Below are positions 60,571 to 64,000 of a stretch of DNA of 64,000 nt, one piece after another (positions within the stretch are counted from its first letter, which is position 1; each line of letters begins with the position of its first letter). A program made the position numbers and the translations under genes. The notes beneath the pieces are model-generated. The model did no database searches, was not told the DNA's origin, and worked only from the letters and a program-made list of their open reading frames with translations. Location of the stretch: assembly GCA_041277045.1 (NCBI GenBank), contig JBGFSY010000001.1, positions 682,001-746,000 of the forward strand. The letters are read 5' to 3'. The DNA comes from Reddybacter sp041277045. Lineage in GTDB: Bacteria > Pseudomonadota > Gammaproteobacteria > Pseudomonadales > Porticoccaceae.

Positions 60571-61791
60571 ATGGGCTCTCTGAACAACAAAAGGGTTTTA
60601 CTGGGTGTTACTGGCGGCATTGCCGCCTACAAAAGTGCCGACTTAATCCGCTGCCTACAGGGTGAAGGCGCGGAAGTGCGCGTGGTAATGACCCCCGCGG
60701 CAACCGAATTTATCACGCCACTGACCCTTCAGGCCCTGTCCGGCAACCCCGTAAGTCTCGAGCTGCTCGATACCGCCGCCGAAGCAGCCATGGGCCATAT
60801 TGAACTGGCCCGCTGGGCCGACCTTATTCTTGTTGCCCCAGCCAGCGCTGACTTTATTGCTCGACTGTGCCACGGTGAAGGCAATGATTTACTCAGCACT
60901 GTTTGCCTCGCTAGTCACAGCATGATCGCAGTGGCGCCTGCCATGAACAAACACATGTGGGAAAACGCGGCGACAAAAAAAAACCTGCAACAACTTCGCG
61001 AGCAGGCGGTGAACATTTTTGGCCCGGCTTCCGGCTATCAGGCTTGTGGCGATATTGGCGAAGGCCGAATGGAAGCTCCCACAGCCCTGTGCACAATGGC
61101 TAGCAACTTGTTTGTTTCGGGCCTGCTAAGCGGCAAAAAAGTTATCATCACTGCCGGGCCCACACGCGAAGCGCTCGACCCGGTACGCTATATTTCCAAT
61201 CACAGTTCCGGCAAAATGGGCTATGCCCTTGCACAAGCAGCTGTGGCCGCTGGTGCAACAACTGTTCTCATCAGTGGGCCAGTACAACTCGAACCGCCAG
61301 AGCATGTTAAAACCATTATCGTCGAATCAGCGACAGATATGCTTGACGCTGCCTTAGACGAAGTCGATGGGGCTGATATTTTTATTGCGGCAGCCGCCGT
61401 CGCCGACTACAGGCCCGTCAGCATCGCCGAGCAAAAAATCAAAAAAAATGATGACGACATGTGCATACAGTTAATTAAAAACCCTGATATTGTCGCAACG
61501 GTAGCCGCTCTACCCAGGCGGCCATTAACCGTGGGCTTTGCCGCCGAAACCGAAAAACTCGAGCACTACGCAACACTGAAACTACACAAGAAAAACCTCG
61601 ACCTGGTGATTGCCAACGATGTATCTGACACGACGATAGGATTTAACAGTGATGATAACCGCGTCCTGCTGGTTCAAGCCGGCACCAGCAAAGCACTACC
61701 GACCATGAATAAAAACCTGCTAGCTAACAAGCTTATCGAGCACATTGCCTCTTTGCTGGGCACACCACCATCAAAAATATCACAGCCTTGA
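60571..61791 (+). CDS. coaBC: CoaBC, phosphopantothenoylcysteine decarboxylase / phosphopantothenate-cysteine ligase
   Basis: A bifunctional 406-residue enzyme for steps two and three of coenzyme A synthesis. The frame is open from 60523, but MGSLNNKRVLLGVTGGIAAYKS at 60571 is the family start, with AAGGG upstream. The N-terminal flavoprotein half (CoaC) has GVTGGIAAYKSADLIR, VAPAMNKHMWENAAT and ACGDIGEGRM with the catalytic Cys. The C-terminal half (CoaB) begins ITAGPTREALDPVRYISNHSSGKMG and continues with FIAAAAVADYRP and KKNLDLVIANDV. In pseudomonads a dut gene follows; here the next gene is algC. Confidence 0.96.
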   Translation: MGSLNNKRVLLGVTGGIAAYKSADLIRCLQGEGAEVRVVMTPAATEFITPLTLQALSGNPVSLELLDTAAEAAMGHIELARWADLILVAPASADFIARLCHGEGNDLLSTVCLASHSMIAVAPAMNKHMWENAATKKNLQQLREQAVNIFGPASGYQACGDIGEGRMEAPTALCTMASNLFVSGLLSGKKVIITAGPTREALDPVRYISNHSSGKMGYALAQAAVAAGATTVLISGPVQLEPPEHVKTIIVESATDMLDAALDEVDGADIFIAAAAVADYRPVSIAEQKIKKNDDDMCIQLIKNPDIVATVAALPRRPLTVGFAAETEKLEHYATLKLHKKNLDLVIANDVSDTTIGFNSDDNRVLLVQAGTSKALPTMNKNLLANKLIEHIASLLGTPPSKISQP

Positions 61792-61825
61792 AAAAGGCGG
61801 CTATTTTTATCACACAAGGGTGACT

Positions 61826-64000
61826 ATGAAGCTACCAACAGATTTCAACTCTGCCATAAAAACGCCGGTTGTGGTCGCAGGCTCTGTACTGGTTGTTATT
61901 TATACTATTTTTTTAACCCAACTGTTTTATAGCAAACTCGTCACCGAGCCCTGGCACCAGGCTATTACCCATGAAGCCGGATTACTCGCTCAAAACCAGG
62001 CAGCATCGATTGAAGACTACTTTATCGCTATGGATGAAAAGCTCGAAAAAATCGTTAAAGACCGGACATTAATCAACATTTTAAAATCAGAAAATGTTGA
62101 GCAAATAAAAGAATATAAAGATTTATTACGCCACCAGTTAACTGAAATGGCTGACATTAAACTCGTTTCGGTAAATAGTCCTTATTTTGCCGAAACACAA
62201 AACTTTGTTGGCATCACTCTCGCCAAAAACTCCATCGCCGGCAAACAACTTGAACCAGCCGCCGTTAAACTCCATGACTGGTTGATCGTCACTGCCACCC
62301 CCATCGCCGATTACGATGAGGTTGTTGGCAGCTTAATCAGCAATCTTTCCGTACGAAACATCCACGCAGTGCTCAGCCAGGCAGACCCGACCCTAGGCCA
62401 AACCGAGCTACTCCAGTACACCCGTGGCTTTGCTCCTCAGGTCATTGTCTCCAGTGGTGGTTCAAATACACCTTTCCAGGCAACCGCCCCCGTCAAAGGA
62501 CGAGCTGACTGGCAGCTACTTTACTCTGTATCTGCCAAACTTGTTGATACTGTCGGAAAACCTTTCCTGTATTTCACCCTCTCTTTTATAGCCCTGCTGG
62601 TAATCAGCTTATTGCTACTGGTGCTGTTAATTCGCTACCAGTTAAGCCACCTCAGAGAAGAATCAGCCCTGGATGACACTGACCTGACGCCCGCAGAACT
62701 CAATCAGCTAATCCAAGAAAAACTCACCCGAAGACCCACTGAACCCGCTAGCCCTACGCTCGAGATATCTGAGGAAAATGAAGAAAGAACCTCCTCTAAT
62801 GAGGTATTCAGACAATATGACATCAGGGGCGATGCGAATACCCAAATAACTGAGGACTTCGCCCTGCGCCTTGGAAAGGCCGTTGGTTCCGATATGGTGA
62901 ATAGCGGGCAACGTAACTTACTGATTGGCTCCGATGGTAGACGCTCCAGCCCCCGCTTGAAAACCGCCTTGATTGAGGGCGTACTATCGACTGGCTGCAA
63001 TGTTATCGATATTGGTGTCGTACCAACACCCGTCCTTAACTTTGCGCTGGCATCAATGGACACGGTGGACTCGGGTATTATGGTGACGGCCAGCCACAAC
63101 CCGGCATCAGATAATGGCTTTAAAATTTATTACAACCAGCAAGTTATCTCCGGTGCCGAAATCCTCAGCCTGAAAACGGCGATGGAAGCTCATATCTGGA
63201 AAAGCGGGCAAGGCCAACAAAAGCAACTGGATTTCCTCGATCAATACACAGAAACCCTACTTAGCAACATTAGCCCCGCTACAAGACAGCTTCGCGTGGT
63301 TATCGATTGTGCTAATGGCGCTGCCGGACCCATAGCGCCCGCCTTACTTGAAGCTCTAGGTTGCGAGGTTATCCCCCTCTACTGCGACATCGACGGCTCC
63401 TTTCCCAATCACCCGCCAGACCCCTCAGACCCCGAAAACCTTACCGACCTTATCACCATCGTTAAGCACGAGGGTGCAGATCTGGGGCTCGCTTTTGACG
63501 GCGACGGAGACCGCCTCGTAGCAATAACTGCAGAGGGCGGCATCGTTTGGGCAGACGAATTATTAATGATTTTTGCCCGCGATGTTATTGGTAGCTATCC
63601 CGAAACTGATATTGTTTTTGACGTTAAATCGACTCGACGGCTTGGTAATTTGATCAATAATTATGGCGGAAACCCGGTCATGTGGAAAACAGGACACTCC
63701 CATATACGCCGTAAAATTTCTGAAACCGGGGCGCCTCTTGGTGGTGAGTTTAGCGGCCACATTTTCTTTAATGACCGCTGGTTTGGCTTTGATGATGGTC
63801 TGTATGCTGCGGCTCGATTAATTGAAATTATCAATCAGCGCGAACAAAGCCTCGACCAGATAATTGCCGGTTTTGAAACCAGTGTCAGCACTCCAGAATT
63901 GCGTGTCGCAATACCAGATGATCAAAAATTCATCATCGCCAACAAATTTGCCGAAGGCGTTTTTCCCGAAGCCAAACGCATTACCATTGACGGGTTAAGA
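61826..64000 (+). CDS. algC: AlgC-like phosphomannomutase/phosphoglucomutase with membrane-anchored N-terminal domain, 3' partial
   Basis: The frame runs open from the ATG at 61826 (AAGGGTG upstream) to the right edge, 725 codons, with no stop. The first 270 residues are not part of the catalytic enzyme: a transmembrane helix (about 14-38, PVVVAGSVLVVIYTIFLTQLF), a periplasmic-type domain and a second helix (about 248-271, LYFTLSFIALLVISLLLLVLLI). The phosphohexomutase domain starts near 332 (FRQYDIRG), with the catalytic Ser423 in TASHNPASDNGFK, the metal loop DGDGDR and the sugar-binding GEFSGH. It would convert mannose-6-P/glucose-6-P to the 1-phosphates for exopolysaccharide and LPS. The N-terminal extension is known in other marine gammaproteobacteria but its function is unclear. 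Confidence 0.92.
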   Translation, partial: MKLPTDFNSAIKTPVVVAGSVLVVIYTIFLTQLFYSKLVTEPWHQAITHEAGLLAQNQAASIEDYFIAMDEKLEKIVKDRTLINILKSENVEQIKEYKDLLRHQLTEMADIKLVSVNSPYFAETQNFVGITLAKNSIAGKQLEPAAVKLHDWLIVTATPIADYDEVVGSLISNLSVRNIHAVLSQADPTLGQTELLQYTRGFAPQVIVSSGGSNTPFQATAPVKGRADWQLLYSVSAKLVDTVGKPFLYFTLSFIALLVISLLLLVLLIRYQLSHLREESALDDTDLTPAELNQLIQEKLTRRPTEPASPTLEISEENEERTSSNEVFRQYDIRGDANTQITEDFALRLGKAVGSDMVNSGQRNLLIGSDGRRSSPRLKTALIEGVLSTGCNVIDIGVVPTPVLNFALASMDTVDSGIMVTASHNPASDNGFKIYYNQQVISGAEILSLKTAMEAHIWKSGQGQQKQLDFLDQYTETLLSNISPATRQLRVVIDCANGAAGPIAPALLEALGCEVIPLYCDIDGSFPNHPPDPSDPENLTDLITIVKHEGADLGLAFDGDGDRLVAITAEGGIVWADELLMIFARDVIGSYPETDIVFDVKSTRRLGNLINNYGGNPVMWKTGHSHIRRKISETGAPLGGEFSGHIFFNDRWFGFDDGLYAAARLIEIINQREQSLDQIIAGFETSVSTPELRVAIPDDQKFIIANKFAEGVFPEAKRITIDGLR

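Noticed and set aside
1..64000. tRNA, rRNA, CRISPR arrays, insertion sequences, integrases
   Set aside because: I looked for tRNA arms, regularly spaced repeats, transposase motifs and terminal inverted repeats and saw none that hold up.

Overview
The window reads as the chromosome of a marine-type gammaproteobacterium. Gene order and protein sequences most resemble the Pseudomonas/Cellvibrio/Spongiibacter part of the class: pilGHIJK-chpABC, gshB-tonB3-yqgE-ruvX, pilU-pilT-yggS-proC-yggT-yggU-metX-metW, trxA-rho, rpoH-ftsX-ftsE-ftsY / rsmD-coaD-mutM-rpmG-rpmB-radC / coaBC-algC. This placement comes from synteny and by-eye protein recognition, not from a database search. No tRNA, rRNA, CRISPR array, insertion sequence or prophage was seen.

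Region by region. (1) 2-10749 is one plus-strand run that looks accessory. It holds the end of a thiamine-diphosphate enzyme, two tandem short citrate-synthase-like proteins without recognisable catalytic residues, a TonB-dependent receptor, a periplasmic ABC_sub_bind-type binding protein and a 1507-residue hybrid sensor kinase carrying GGDEF and EAL domains. The base composition becomes visibly AT-rich from within the third gene onward. (2) 10811-14331 (minus) holds an acyl-CoA dehydrogenase and an acyl-CoA ligase resembling DmdC and DmdB. (3) A small cytochrome c at 14570 is followed by the complete minus-strand Pil-Chp chemosensory operon (14955-26805), which controls type IV pili. (4) 27010-29985 (plus) is gshB, tonB3-like, yqgE and ruvX. 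The pilus retraction ATPases pilU and pilT (30044-32329, minus) follow. (5) 32392-41161 (plus) is mostly housekeeping: yggS, proC, yggT, yggU, metX, metW, a DUF4426 gene, rdgB, hemW, trxA and rho.

(6) 41311-45565 (minus) is a second catabolic island: a thiolase of the SCPx/lipid-transfer type, an HMG-CoA-synthase-like protein fused to a zinc-ribbon/OB-fold (DUF35) domain, and a Baeyer-Villiger-type flavin monooxygenase with a good promoter and an overlapping palindrome. (7) 45566-46842 is gene-poor and contains a decayed glycosyltransferase remnant. (8) 46843-50887 (plus) is a small hypothetical gene, gshA, acpH, dsbB and the lrgA/lrgB pair, mostly joined by overlapping stop/start codons. (9) 50978-57041 (minus) holds an FKBP lipoprotein, trmB, a DUF423 protein, rpoH, ftsX, ftsE and ftsY. 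(10) 57111-64000 holds rsmD and coaD (plus), mutM, rpmG, rpmB and radC (minus), then coaBC and a membrane-anchored long form of algC cut by the window edge. The dut gene usually found between coaBC and algC in pseudomonads is absent.

Functionally, the largest coherent system is type IV pilus control: the Chp phosphorelay, TonB3-like protein, PilT and PilU. The least understood parts are the paired pseudo-citrate synthases at 1486-3133, the receptor/binding-protein/sensor unit at 3136-10749, and the thiolase plus HMGS-DUF35 fusion at 41311-43897.
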